This document shows positions 1 to 8,031 of a DNA stretch of 64,000 nucleotides, piece after piece. The number at the start of each line of letters is the position of its first letter. Within the stretch, counting starts at the first letter, position 1. Source of the DNA: Pseudomonas sp. Tri1 (GTDB lineage: Bacteria > Pseudomonadota > Gammaproteobacteria > Pseudomonadales > Pseudomonadaceae); assembly GCF_017968885.1 (NCBI RefSeq), contig NZ_CP072913.1:4752501-4816500 (forward strand), written 5' to 3'. The notes under the pieces were generated by a model. It made no database searches. It had not been told where the DNA came from and saw only the letters and a list, made by a program, of their open reading frames with translations. Both the position numbers and the translations under genes were made by a program.

Positions 1-27
1 TGATTGTAATCTGTAAATAAGCAGCGC

Positions 28-597
28 TCAGTCAATCCGCTGCTCGGCCATACGACGGCTGATTTCGTCGTAGCTGGATTTCAGGACATCACGCTGAACC
101 TCTGGCGTGGCGAGCATCCGTGCAACAACCAACGCACCCACGCATTGCGAGAGGATTGCCCAGGCCAGGCTGTCGCTTCCCAGTATTCGCGCCCAGCTTT
201 CATGCAAACGGCAGATCCATGTCTGTGCCGCTTCCCTCACCTGCACATCCGATCGCGCGATCTCGGCGCCCAGCACCGGCAGCGCACAACCTACCTCCGG
301 TTGCTCAACGTGACTCATGCTCAGGTACTGCCTCAGACAACGCTCCAGTTTCGTTGCGTCCACAACACTGTCGCCACTCAAGCGATCCAGGCTCTGGGCC
401 AACTCTCGTTCAACAATGGCCTTGAACAGCTCATCCTTGGATGAGAAATGGCTGTAGAAAGCCCCGCCGCTCAACCCTATCGCTTTCATCAAGCCATCGA
501 CGCCGACCGTGGAAAAACCCGATTTCTTAGCAGATTCGGCACTGCTGGAAAGCAGCTTTTCTCGGGTTTCCATTTTGTGATTGGCTGAATAACGCAT
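28..597 (-). CDS. TetR/AcrR family transcriptional regulator
   Basis: A 189-residue protein with a TetR-type DNA-binding domain in the first 60 residues. The recognition helix region reads GLSGGAFYSHFSSKDELF (residues 41-58), a classic TetR helix-turn-helix signature. The C-terminal half is a ligand-binding domain of ordinary family length, and its effector cannot be told from sequence. The start is supported by AGAGG eight bases upstream. It is transcribed away from the SDR gene at 687, and the gap holds two near-identical palindromic boxes (644-671), so it most likely represses itself and the SDR/isomerase pair. The family call is secure; target and ligand are inferred. Confidence 0.9.
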   Translation of the reverse strand: MRYSANHKMETREKLLSSSAESAKKSGFSTVGVDGLMKAIGLSGGAFYSHFSSKDELFKAIVERELAQSLDRLSGDSVVDATKLERCLRQYLSMSHVEQPEVGCALPVLGAEIARSDVQVREAAQTWICRLHESWARILGSDSLAWAILSQCVGALVVARMLATPEVQRDVLKSSYDEISRRMAEQRID

Positions 598-643
598 GGC
601 CTTGCCTCTAATTGCTCACCTTGACGCTCGCCGGATCTTAGCA

Positions 644-671
644 TAACGTCCGTTTAGCTAACGATCGTTTA
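644..671. promoter_or_regulatory. Twin TetR-type operator candidate
   Basis: Two copies of TAACGNNCGTTTA lie 15 bases apart: TAACGTCCGTTTA at 644-656 and TAACGATCGTTTA at 659-671. Each is itself nearly palindromic, and the second contains the perfect palindrome AACGATCGTT. They sit between the divergent TetR gene and the SDR gene, just upstream of the SDR ribosome-binding site. That is where an autorepressor would block both promoters. No binding data are available to me. Confidence 0.6.
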
Positions 672-686
672 CCAATGAGGCTAATC

Positions 687-1415
687 ATGAATAACAAGAA
701 GGTCGTACTGGTTGTTGGCGCGGGCGACGCCACGGGTGGCGCGATTGCCAGACGCTTCGCCCAGGAGGGTTTTGTCGCCTGCGTTACCCGCCGTAGCGCC
801 GACAAACTCGAGCCATTGGTTGATGGGATCCGAGCCCAGGGCGGCGAAGCCCACGGCTTTGCCTGCGACGCCCGTAAAGAGGACGACGTGATCGCGCTGA
901 TCGAACAGATCGAGGAGCAGATCGGCCCGATTGAAGCTTTTGTATTCAACATCGGCGCCAACGTGCCCTGCAGCATCCTCGAAGAAACTGCACGCAAATA
1001 TTTCAAGATCTGGGAGATGGCCTGCTTCTCCGGATTTCTCAATGCACGGGAAGTGGCCAAGCGGATGGTCAGGCGTCAGCGTGGGACGATTCTGTTTACC
1101 GGGGCAACAGCAGGGTTGCGTGGCGCTTCAGGGTTCGCCGCATTCGCAGGCGCCAAACACGGCATCCGGGCACTGGCCCAGAGCATGGCTCGCGAACTGG
1201 GACCGATGAATATTCACGTGGCCCATGTGGTGGTGGACGGCGCTATCGACACGGACTTCATCCGCGATAATTTTCCAGAAAAATATGCGACCAAGGACAC
1301 AGACGGCATCCTCAATCCCGATCACATTGCTGACAATTATTGGTATCTGCACAGCCAACCTCGAGACGCCTGGACCTTTGAGCTAGACCTGCGTCCCTGG
1401 AGCGAACGCTGGTAA
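687..1415 (+). CDS. Atypical short-chain dehydrogenase/reductase (SDR) family protein
   Basis: A 242-residue Rossmann-fold SDR. The nucleotide-binding loop is GAGDATGG (residues 11-18), a variant of TGxxxGxG. The usual catalytic YxxxK is replaced by FAGAK (residues 153-157), and the catalytic Ser position in FTGATAG is Ala, so only the Lys is kept. It may bind NAD(P) without classical alcohol dehydrogenase chemistry. I chose the ATG at 687 because GAGG sits six bases upstream; an in-frame ATG at 675 has no such site. It is followed after 31 bases by a kappa-class isomerase gene, and both are probably under the TetR regulator. Substrate unknown. Confidence 0.85.
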   Translation: MNNKKVVLVVGAGDATGGAIARRFAQEGFVACVTRRSADKLEPLVDGIRAQGGEAHGFACDARKEDDVIALIEQIEEQIGPIEAFVFNIGANVPCSILEETARKYFKIWEMACFSGFLNAREVAKRMVRRQRGTILFTGATAGLRGASGFAAFAGAKHGIRALAQSMARELGPMNIHVAHVVVDGAIDTDFIRDNFPEKYATKDTDGILNPDHIADNYWYLHSQPRDAWTFELDLRPWSERW

Positions 1416-1446
1416 CCTCCCTCACAACAACAAGAGAGCAGATACC

Positions 1447-2037
1447 ATGGGCAAATCGGTGGAGTTTTTCTTTGATCTCGGTAGCCCGGCCACTTATCTG
1501 GCCTACACCCAATTGCCAGCGCTTTGCGCACGGACCCATAGTGCACTGATCTACCGCCCCATGCTGTTGGGCGGCGTTTTCAAGGCGACAGGCAATGCTT
1601 CACCGGTGACCGTACCGGCCAAAGGCGCTTACATGTTCAAGGATTTGAATCGCTTCGCCGAACGTTACGGTGTCGCCTTCAAGCTTCCTCCCCACTTTCC
1701 AATCAATACCCTGTTGCTGATGCGCGCCGTGACGGGTATCCAACTGCGTCATCCTGAACGTTTCGAGGCTTTTATCGACTGCCTGTTCCGCGCCCTGTGG
1801 GTGGACGCCCGTAACCTCAACGACCCGACGACGGTAGCAGCGGTGCTGGATGAAAACGGCTTCGACCCCGAATATGTGCTGGCCCTCACGGCCGACGCAC
1901 AGGTCAAGAACGCACTCAAGACCGTCACCGAAGAAGCTATTCGACGGGGCGTGTTCGGCGCCCCGAGTATGTTCGTCGGCAACGAGCTGTTCTTTGGTCA
2001 GGATCGACTGGACTTCGTCCGTGAAGCCCTGGGCTGA
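1447..2037 (+). CDS. DsbA-fold 2-hydroxychromene-2-carboxylate isomerase / kappa-class GST-like protein
   Basis: A 196-residue thioredoxin-fold protein of the kappa GST/HCCA isomerase family. The N-terminus VEFFFDLGSPATYLA carries the Ser-Pro (S13-P14) that replaces the redox CxxC of DsbA and binds glutathione in this family. The C-terminal GVFGAPSMFVGNELFFGQDRL is the conserved closing motif. Length is typical. It probably forms an operon with the preceding SDR. Members act in glutathione-dependent isomerisation of aromatic breakdown products, but the true substrate here is not evident. It ends eight bases before the converging aminopeptidase stop. Confidence 0.87.
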   Translation: MGKSVEFFFDLGSPATYLAYTQLPALCARTHSALIYRPMLLGGVFKATGNASPVTVPAKGAYMFKDLNRFAERYGVAFKLPPHFPINTLLLMRAVTGIQLRHPERFEAFIDCLFRALWVDARNLNDPTTVAAVLDENGFDPEYVLALTADAQVKNALKTVTEEAIRRGVFGAPSMFVGNELFFGQDRLDFVREALG

Positions 2038-2045
2038 TCCTTACC

Positions 2046-3854
2046 TCAGATTGCCATTGTCCGGGCGTTCAGCCAGTGCAGTGCATCCCCCTCCAGCAAC
2101 GGGCTCAATCGACGCAGAACCTCGGCGTGATAGGCGTTGAACCAGTCTTTTTCATCCTGGGTCAGCAACGAGGGCTCCAGGCAGCGAGTATCGATCGGGC
2201 ACAGAGTCAAGGTTTCGAACTCAAGGAACTCACCGAACTCGCTTTTACCCGCCTCTCGGTTCAACACCAGATTCTCGATACGCACCCCCCAACGGCCTGG
2301 ACGATAAGTGCCCGGCTCGATGGAGGTGATCATGCCCGCCTGCATAGCAGTCTGCGGCGCAGCGGCGGCCTGGTAGGCAATCACCTGCGGCCCCTCGTGG
2401 ACGTTGAGGAAATAACCGACGCCATGGCCGGTGCCGTGGCCGTAGTCCACCTGTTCGGCCCAGATTGGCGCGCGGGCAATCGCATCCAGCAAGGGCGATA
2501 GAATGCCCCGTGGGAATTTGGCCCGGGACAAGGCAATCACACCCTTGAGCACACGAGTGCAATCACGTTTTTGTTCGGCGCTGGGTGTTCCAACCGGCAC
2601 CATGCGGGTGATATCGGTGGTGCCGCCCAGGTACTGGCCGCCGGAATCGATCAGCAGCAAGCCATCGCCTTCGACGACTGCATGGGATTCTTCCGTGGCG
2701 TGGTAATGGGGCATCGCGCCGTTGGCATTGAACGCGGCGATGGTATTGAAGCTCAGGGAGACAAAATCCGGCCTACGGGTGCGGGCTGCAGTCAGGTGCT
2801 CGTCGATGGTCAGTTCGGTGATTCGCTCGCGGCCCCAGGCACTTTCCAGCCAGGCGAAGAACTCACAGAGCGCCGCGCCGTCCTGCTCCATGGCCCGCCG
2901 GATATGCTCGGCGTCGGCCAGGCTTTTACGGGACTTGGCCAGCGTCGTCGGATTGAGTCCCTCGACCAGCTTCACGCCACTGTCCAGATTATCCAGCAAG
3001 CCAACCGTAACCCGCGCCGGATCGATTTGCAGACTCGCCCCGCCCGGCACTTCCCTCAGCGCGGCCGCCGCTTCGCTGTAATCGCGCAGTGTCACACCAT
3101 CCTGCTCAAGAACGGCCCGCAGCGCAGCATCGACCTTGTCCAAAGCCACGAACAGCGTTGCCTGTTGCTGGCTGATCAAAGCAAAGGAGACGAACACCGG
3201 GTTGAAGGACACGTCCGCGCCACGCAGGTTGAACAACCAGGCGATGTCATCCAGGGTGGCAATGAAATGCCAGTCGGCGCCGCGTTCCTTGAGGGATTCG
3301 CGCAGCTTGGCGAGTTTCTCGACCCGGCTGACAGTCGCCTGGGGTGGCAAGTGCGCGTAGACCGGTTGATCGGGCAAGCTTGGCCGATCAGTCCAGACTT
3401 CTTTGAGCAGGTCGATGTCGGTGCGCAAGCGCGCACCTCGCTCTTCAAGCTTGCCGCCCAGAGTCCGCGCCGAGGCCACGGCCATGACCGCACCGTCGAC
3501 CGCAACCACTCCACCTTCAGGCGTTTGTTCGGCCAGCCAGTCCAACGGACCGGGCTGGCCCGGAATGAGCTTGACCAGTTCGATGCCGCTGCCTTCCAGT
3601 TCCTGGGTGGCCTGTTCCCAATAACGGCTGTCGGCCCAGACGCCGGCGAAACTGCCGGTTACGATCAAGGTGCCCACCGAGCCATGGAACCCCGACAGCC
3701 ATTGCCGCCCCTGCCAATAGCCCGGCAGGTATTCCGAAAGATGCGGATCGGCCGATGGCACCAGCAGCGCGTGAATGCCTTCACGGCTCATCAGTTGGCG
3801 AATTCGGGCCAGGCGCTGGGGAACCAGTCCATGGGTCAAAGGCTTGGTGCTCAT
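2046..3854 (-). CDS. Xaa-Pro aminopeptidase (M24B, long APP1-type)
   Basis: A 602-residue metallopeptidase that removes N-terminal residues preceding proline. It has two creatinase-like N-terminal domains (about residues 10-310) and a pita-bread catalytic domain. All five metal ligands can be found: D403 and D414 in IDSGGQYLGGTTDIT, H477 in GHGTGHGVG, E513 in TSIEPG, and E527 in VRIENL. At 600 residues it is the long type resembling eukaryotic cytosolic APP1, not the roughly 440-residue PepP. AGGAG lies just upstream of the start. It follows the cysteine desulfurase after 49 bases and may share its transcript. Confidence 0.93.
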   Translation of the reverse strand: MSTKPLTHGLVPQRLARIRQLMSREGIHALLVPSADPHLSEYLPGYWQGRQWLSGFHGSVGTLIVTGSFAGVWADSRYWEQATQELEGSGIELVKLIPGQPGPLDWLAEQTPEGGVVAVDGAVMAVASARTLGGKLEERGARLRTDIDLLKEVWTDRPSLPDQPVYAHLPPQATVSRVEKLAKLRESLKERGADWHFIATLDDIAWLFNLRGADVSFNPVFVSFALISQQQATLFVALDKVDAALRAVLEQDGVTLRDYSEAAAALREVPGGASLQIDPARVTVGLLDNLDSGVKLVEGLNPTTLAKSRKSLADAEHIRRAMEQDGAALCEFFAWLESAWGRERITELTIDEHLTAARTRRPDFVSLSFNTIAAFNANGAMPHYHATEESHAVVEGDGLLLIDSGGQYLGGTTDITRMVPVGTPSAEQKRDCTRVLKGVIALSRAKFPRGILSPLLDAIARAPIWAEQVDYGHGTGHGVGYFLNVHEGPQVIAYQAAAAPQTAMQAGMITSIEPGTYRPGRWGVRIENLVLNREAGKSEFGEFLEFETLTLCPIDTRCLEPSLLTQDEKDWFNAYHAEVLRRLSPLLEGDALHWLNARTMAI

Positions 3855-3903
3855 CGTTTCTCCTGCTCATCAATATTGTTGTTCAGTGCCGAAGAAGCTC
3901 GGC

Positions 3904-5070
3904 TCATGGAGTCGTGGCCCAGAACGCCGGCGCAGTGGCGCACGCGGCCTTGATCAACCGCACCGCCTCGTCGATATCCTGCTCGCTGGTAAAGCGCCCC
4001 AGGCTCAAACGAATGGTCCGCCCGGCTGCGCGGGCATCGTGACCCAAGGCCAGTAGCACGTGAGACGGCGTGTTGCTCGCCGAGTTGCAAGCCGAGGTCG
4101 CGGAAAAGGCAATCGATGCGCCCAATGTTGCCGGGTTGAACTCACCTTCGTTGAAAGTCAGGCTCAGCGTATGAGGAATTCGCTGGGTCGCACTGCCATT
4201 TATACACACGCCGGGCAATGCCAGCATCGGCTCAAGCAAACGATTGCGCAATCGGTCGATTTTAGCGGCCTCGTCGTCAAACGACTCAGCCGCCAGTTCG
4301 AATGCGGCGCCCATGCCTGCGATCTGGTGGGTCGCCAGGGTGCCGGAGCGCAAACCGCCTTCGTGCCCGCCACCATGAATCTGTGCCGCCAGACGCGGTC
4401 GGGCGCGGTCGCCGACGTAAAGTGCGCCGATACCCTTGGGGCCGTAGACTTTGTGCGCCGAAAAAGACATCAGATCCACCGGCCACCGAGCCAGGTCAAT
4501 CTTCACCTTTCCAGCGCCTTGGGCCGCGTCAACATGCAACAGCGCGCCATGCTCGCGAACGATCTCACCGATGGCGACGACATCATTGACAGTGCCCAGT
4601 TCGTTGTTCACCAGCATCAGCGACACCAGGAACGTGTCTTCGCGTAGCGCCTCGCGAACAGCTTGCGGGTTGATCAGGCCCTCGGCGTCGGGCGCAAGCC
4701 AAGTTACCGCAACACCACTTTCCTCCAACTGCCGGACCGTATCGAGAATCGCCTTGTGTTCGATCAGGCTGGTAATCACGTGGCCAGCAGAGGCGCCGCG
4801 CGCCTGGGCCACACCTTTGAGGGCCAGGTTGTTGGATTCGGTGGCGCCGGAAGTCCAGATGATCTGTTCGGCCTGTGCACCCACCAGTTCCGCCACCTGC
4901 TGGCGCGCCCGTTCCACCGAGCGGCGGGCCTCCTGGCCAAAGGCGTGGGAACTGGAAGCCGGGTTGCCGAAGTTACCGTCAAAGCCCAGGCATTGGACCA
5001 TCACCTGGATGACCCGCTCATCCACCGGCGTAGTGGCGGCGTAATCGAAATATAAAGGACGTTTATTCAT
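3904..5070 (-). CDS. Cysteine desulfurase family protein (NifS/IscS-like)
   Basis: A 388-residue PLP enzyme that converts cysteine to alanine and a protein-bound persulfide. The PLP lysine is K207 in SFSAHKVYGPKG, with H105 (SLIEHKAIL) and D181 stacking on or holding the cofactor. The persulfide cysteine is C328 in SACNSASNTPSHVL, matching the IscS-type SxCxS loop. It stands alone, without iscU, sufE or other Fe-S assembly genes, so it is an accessory desulfurase and not the housekeeping IscS. It may supply sulfur for tRNA or cofactor thiolation, which is inference. Confidence 0.9.
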   Translation of the reverse strand: MNKRPLYFDYAATTPVDERVIQVMVQCLGFDGNFGNPASSSHAFGQEARRSVERARQQVAELVGAQAEQIIWTSGATESNNLALKGVAQARGASAGHVITSLIEHKAILDTVRQLEESGVAVTWLAPDAEGLINPQAVREALREDTFLVSLMLVNNELGTVNDVVAIGEIVREHGALLHVDAAQGAGKVKIDLARWPVDLMSFSAHKVYGPKGIGALYVGDRARPRLAAQIHGGGHEGGLRSGTLATHQIAGMGAAFELAAESFDDEAAKIDRLRNRLLEPMLALPGVCINGSATQRIPHTLSLTFNEGEFNPATLGASIAFSATSACNSASNTPSHVLLALGHDARAAGRTIRLSLGRFTSEQDIDEAVRLIKAACATAPAFWATTP

Positions 5071-5229
5071 GGGAAACTCGCAGAGCCTGCTCCGGGATCA
5101 GGCGCCCTCGTTGGGTTCGAGACTAGCAATACCTGATCGAAGACCTTAAAGAAGTCGGACTTCGTTTAAAAGTGCGTAGGAACGCTCCTGAACCGGGAGC
5201 TTAGCAGGCATCGCGTCGAAGCTCAGCCC

Positions 5230-5844
5230 TCAACGAAGGCTTTCGAGCAGCAACGGATACAACGAGGCGACCAGCAACAGCGCCATACCCCAGTTGAACA
5301 GGCGCAGCCAGCGACGATCACGCAGCAAATTACGCAAGAGGCTGCCGCAGATCACCCACAAGCTCACGCTAGGCAGGTTGATCAGGGCAAACACCGCCGC
5401 AATGACCACCACATTGAAGAAATAGCCTTGCAGCGGTGTATACGTGCTGATGGCACCAATGGCCATGATCCAGGCCTTCGGGTTGACCCACTGGAACGCC
5501 GCTGCGCCCCAGTAACTGATCGGCGTATGTTCCCTCGACTGGTTTTCCGAAACCGGGCCGGAGTGCGCGATTTTCCACGCCAAGTACAACAAGTAGGCGG
5601 CACCGACATAACGCAGCACCGTGTAAAGCAACGGATAGCTCTGGAACACAGCACCCAGGCCGAGGCCCACCGCCAGTACCAGGGAAAAGAAACCGCAAGT
5701 AATGCCCAGCATGTGGGGGATGGTGCGGTTGAACCCGAAATTGACACCCGAGGCCAACAACATGGTGTTGTTAGGGCCTGGCGTGATCGAGGTCACCAGG
5801 GCAAACAGGGCGAAGCCCAGTAACAGGTCAAGCGAAAGGGTCAT
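5230..5844 (-). CDS. LysE/RhtB family amino-acid exporter
   Basis: A 204-residue inner-membrane protein with about six hydrophobic segments. It carries the family signature SITPGPNNTMLLASG near residues 19-33 and WVNPKAWIMAIGA in the second half. Such proteins export amino acids or homoserine lactones by proton antiport. The substrate is not readable from sequence. It stands apart from its neighbours on the same strand (the desulfurase begins 160 bases away in the other direction). Length and topology are typical. Confidence 0.92.
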   Translation of the reverse strand: MTLSLDLLLGFALFALVTSITPGPNNTMLLASGVNFGFNRTIPHMLGITCGFFSLVLAVGLGLGAVFQSYPLLYTVLRYVGAAYLLYLAWKIAHSGPVSENQSREHTPISYWGAAAFQWVNPKAWIMAIGAISTYTPLQGYFFNVVVIAAVFALINLPSVSLWVICGSLLRNLLRDRRWLRLFNWGMALLLVASLYPLLLESLR

Positions 5845-5946
5845 GGCAGGTCAATCCATCGGGGCAGTCAGTCAAGTCATGACCCTACCCCACGTCCTGG
5901 CGCAAACCCATGGACAGTTGGGCAAAACTTCGAGCGGTACAGTCCC

Positions 5947-6213
5947 TCAGCTTGACCGCCCGGGCTGTTGCACGACCTGCTCGGCACTCATCTGGCCCTG
6001 ATCGTCGAAGCCCACGTTTTTTTGCGCGGTACCGAGCAGCTCGGCTTTTTTCGCGTGGTATTCGTCGAACGACAGGCCCCGGCGGTTTAAAGCTTCAAGG
6101 GCCAGTTCCCGGGTTTCGTCGGCGGTGTAGGGACGCAGCTCTGGAGACGAGGCGGCGCAACCGCTCAATACGGTGGCAGTCAACAGCAGCAAAACGGCAA
6201 AGGTACGGTTCAT
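5947..6213 (-). CDS. Small lipoprotein of unknown function
   Basis: An 88-residue predicted lipoprotein. The ATG at 6213 gives a short N-terminal region, a hydrophobic stretch and the lipobox LSGC (cysteine near residue 19). A longer in-frame start exists upstream at 6333 but would bury the signal peptide. The mature part is polar, includes a region resembling SHOCT-like tails (LSFDEYHAKKAELLG), and contains no cysteine after the lipobox. It lies between lysE and the ABM gene on the same strand. Function unknown. Confidence 0.75.
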   Translation of the reverse strand: MNRTFAVLLLLTATVLSGCAASSPELRPYTADETRELALEALNRRGLSFDEYHAKKAELLGTAQKNVGFDDQGQMSAEQVVQQPGRSS

Positions 6214-6329
6214 GGCGGGTGTCCGGTGTTCTGAAGTTGGGCGATGAACAAAGGCTACTCGCCGGCCCCCCACAGCAGAAATCAACCCTCTTGATAGTGG
6301 GTATCGCCTGCTCGGATCACCTGTTGCGC

Positions 6330-6695
6330 TCAATCGACCAACTGGCAGTGCAACGCGTTGTCCAGGCTGCGCTCAATGTTGTGCAGCACTTGAAACGAAC
6401 CGAATGTCACGGCTTTGGCGCGGTGAGCCTGGATCAACCGCCAGAAATCCTGCTCGCCGTTTTCGAAGCTTCGAAACGCCGCCTCGCCCGCCTCTCGGGT
6501 TTGCCATTGCAAGTAATTAAGAACGCGGCGACCGTCCTCGCTGGCCTGGATACTGGCACTCAGGAAGCCCTTATGATCCCGCGCCAGGCGCTCGGTCTGT
6601 TCCGACAGGGCCGTTACCAGCGCCGGCAGCCATTGCGGCTCGATGTCGAACTCCATGAGTTGGGTGAAGCTGCGATTATTCCTTGGCGATTGCAT
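6330..6695 (-). CDS. Antibiotic biosynthesis monooxygenase (ABM) family protein, probable SoxR target
   Basis: A 121-residue ABM-fold protein (ferredoxin-like dimeric alpha/beta barrel). The body FDIEPQWLPALVTALSEQ...GFLSASIQASEDGRRVLNYLQW matches the family, which includes quinol monooxygenases and heme-type ABM proteins. It is divergent from soxR with a SoxR box between them. In P. aeruginosa a small monooxygenase gene (PA2274) occupies the same place and is a known SoxR target, so induction by redox-cycling compounds is expected here. The exact substrate is unknown. Confidence 0.85.
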   Translation of the reverse strand: MQSPRNNRSFTQLMEFDIEPQWLPALVTALSEQTERLARDHKGFLSASIQASEDGRRVLNYLQWQTREAGEAAFRSFENGEQDFWRLIQAHRAKAVTFGSFQVLHNIERSLDNALHCQLVD

Positions 6696-6754
6696 GAAAG
6701 GTCCCCCGATGCCCGTAAGGCGAATCTTGCGATCCGAAGGCGTGCAGGTTAAAA

Positions 6755-6772
6755 CCTCTAGTTAACTCAAGG
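6755..6772. promoter_or_regulatory. SoxR box
   Basis: CCTCTAGTTAACTCAAGG is an 18-base near-palindrome centred on GTTAAC, between the divergent ABM gene and soxR. It closely fits the known Pseudomonas SoxR operator (CCTCAA-GTTAAC-TTGAGG type). It lies 20 bases before the soxR ATG and 60 bases before the ABM start. MerR-family activators bind between the -35 and -10 elements of the promoter they control. Confidence 0.85.
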
Positions 6773-6791
6773 TCAAGCGGTAACTCAGGCG

Positions 6792-7262
6792 ATGACGCAG
6801 ATAAATGTCCATAAGGAACTCACCGTCGGCCAAGTGGCCGCCCGCAGCGGCGTGGCGGTCACAGCCCTGCACTTCTATGAGTCCAAGGGACTGATCAAAA
6901 GCACACGTAACCAGGGCAACCAACGCCGTTATCCACGGGAAGTGCTACGGCGCGTGGCGCTGATCAAGGTCGCCCAGCGCCTGGGCATCCCCTTGGCAGA
7001 AATCGGCGCGGCGTTGAAAACCCTGCCGGACGACCGCGCCCCGACGGCCGCCGACTGGAAGATCTTGTCGGCGCAGTGGAGCCGCGACCTGGATGAGCGC
7101 ATCAATCAATTGCTGGCGCTGCGCGATCGACTCAACGGTTGCATCGGCTGCGGTTGTCTGTCGATGGACAGTTGCCCCTTGCGCAATCAGGGGGATGTGT
7201 TGGCTGAGCGGGGGCCGGGAGCGCATCTGTTGGACAAACCGCAGACGTTCGTCGGGCCGTAA
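6792..7262 (+). CDS. soxR: Redox-sensing transcriptional activator SoxR
   Basis: A 156-residue MerR-family regulator. The N-terminal winged helix (residues 8-45, [21 protein letters not shown]) is followed by a dimerisation helix and the [2Fe-2S] binding motif C117-x2-C120-x-C122-x5-C128 ([12 protein letters not shown]), which is diagnostic for SoxR. In Pseudomonas, SoxR responds to phenazines and other redox-active molecules and controls a few efflux and monooxygenase genes, not a soxS gene. Its own operator lies directly upstream, and it is divergent from its likely target. Confidence 0.96.
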   Translation: MTQINVHKELTVGQVAARSGVAVTALHFYESKGLIKSTRNQGNQRRYPREVLRRVALIKVAQRLGIPLAEIGAALKTLPDDRAPTAADWKILSAQWSRDLDERINQLLALRDRLNGCIGCGCLSMDSCPLRNQGDVLAERGPGAHLLDKPQTFVGP

Positions 7263-7347
7263 GCCGGCCCCAAGGTGCTGGCCTATAGTGGATGGGCGCA
7301 AATCGACGAAGACCTCTTCGCCTCCCATAACAACAAGGAGAAACGTC

Positions 7348-7806
7348 ATGGGCGTCAAATCCACTCCCGAAGGGTTCAATAACATCACGCCCTACTTGGG
7401 CATTCAAAAAGCTGCCGAAGCCATCGATTTCTACAAAAAAGCCTTCAATGCCACCGAGGTCATGCGCCTGGCCATGCCCGACGGGGGCATCGGCCATGCC
7501 GAACTGCGGATCAACGGCTACCCGATCATGCTCGGCACGCCTTGCGATCAAGGGCCTCTGAGCAACCCGGATCAATCGCCATCAGTGGGTCTGCACCTTT
7601 ATGTCGAAGATGTGGACAGCGCCTTTGCCCAGGCGATTAACGCCGGTGGCACAGTGATTTCCGAGGTCAAGGATCAGTTCTACGGTGACCGTACCGGGAC
7701 TTTGAAAGATCCCTATGGGCATGTGTGGTTTCTGGCCACTCATAAGGAAGATCTGACTCAGGAGCAGATCGAACAGCGGGCCAGGGAGATGTTTCAACAG
7801 GGCTGA
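7348..7806 (+). CDS. VOC/glyoxalase-fold protein (PhnB-like)
   Basis: A 152-residue protein of the vicinal oxygen chelate superfamily. NITPYLGIQKAAEAIDFYKKAF begins the first beta-alpha-beta unit, and the closing half reads DQFYGDRTGTLKDPYGHVWFLATH, typical of PhnB-like members. The start at 7348 follows AAGGAG at seven bases; the reading frame is open further upstream but without a start signal. It stands 85 bases after soxR. Function is unassigned: members include glyoxalases, antibiotic-binding proteins and dioxygenases. Confidence 0.88.
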   Translation: MGVKSTPEGFNNITPYLGIQKAAEAIDFYKKAFNATEVMRLAMPDGGIGHAELRINGYPIMLGTPCDQGPLSNPDQSPSVGLHLYVEDVDSAFAQAINAGGTVISEVKDQFYGDRTGTLKDPYGHVWFLATHKEDLTQEQIEQRAREMFQQG

Positions 7807-7820
7807 CGGTTGACTTGCTG

Positions 7821-7849
7821 TGTGGCGAGGGCACCTGCTCCTCGCCACA
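7821..7849. repeat. Hairpin of the TGTGGCGAGG repeat class, likely terminator
   Basis: A perfect 10-bp stem, TGTGGCGAGG / CCTCGCCACA, with a nine-base loop, 15 bases after the VOC stop. Similar hairpins occur at 24458-24491 and 56485-56514 after other genes. This is therefore a dispersed repeat family that probably also terminates transcription. It has no T-tract. Confidence 0.7.
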
Positions 7850-7934
7850 AAAGCCAGAGACACGAAACGCGAAACATTTTCTTTCATCTTCCCCTTCAGG
7901 ATTTCACTTGCTGGTTCGTCTTAATTAGATGCAG

Positions 7935-7968
7935 CCGGCCGCGTCGGCAAAAGCCACGGCCGGTTTTT
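7935..7968 (+). terminator. Rho-independent terminator upstream of fpvG
   Basis: CCGGCCG (7935-7941) pairs with CGGCCGG (7957-7963), with a nested GGC/GCC around AAAA, followed by five T. It lies 64 bases before fpvG and well after the VOC terminator. It therefore ends a separate short transcript or acts as a leader attenuator. Confidence 0.65.
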
Positions 7969-8031
7969 CAGGGTTCATGAGATTGCGAAGCCCGTAATCC
8001 AGAACCTTTCATCGAATCAAGACGTTCAATC

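Noticed and set aside
2571..3953. A 460-codon plus-strand frame
   Set aside because: Antisense to aminopeptidase P, where all metal ligands are intact on the other strand.
7850..8031. Fur box or PvdS box upstream of fpvG
   Set aside because: I looked for the GATAAT-type and TAAAT-N-CGT elements and found neither within the available leader.
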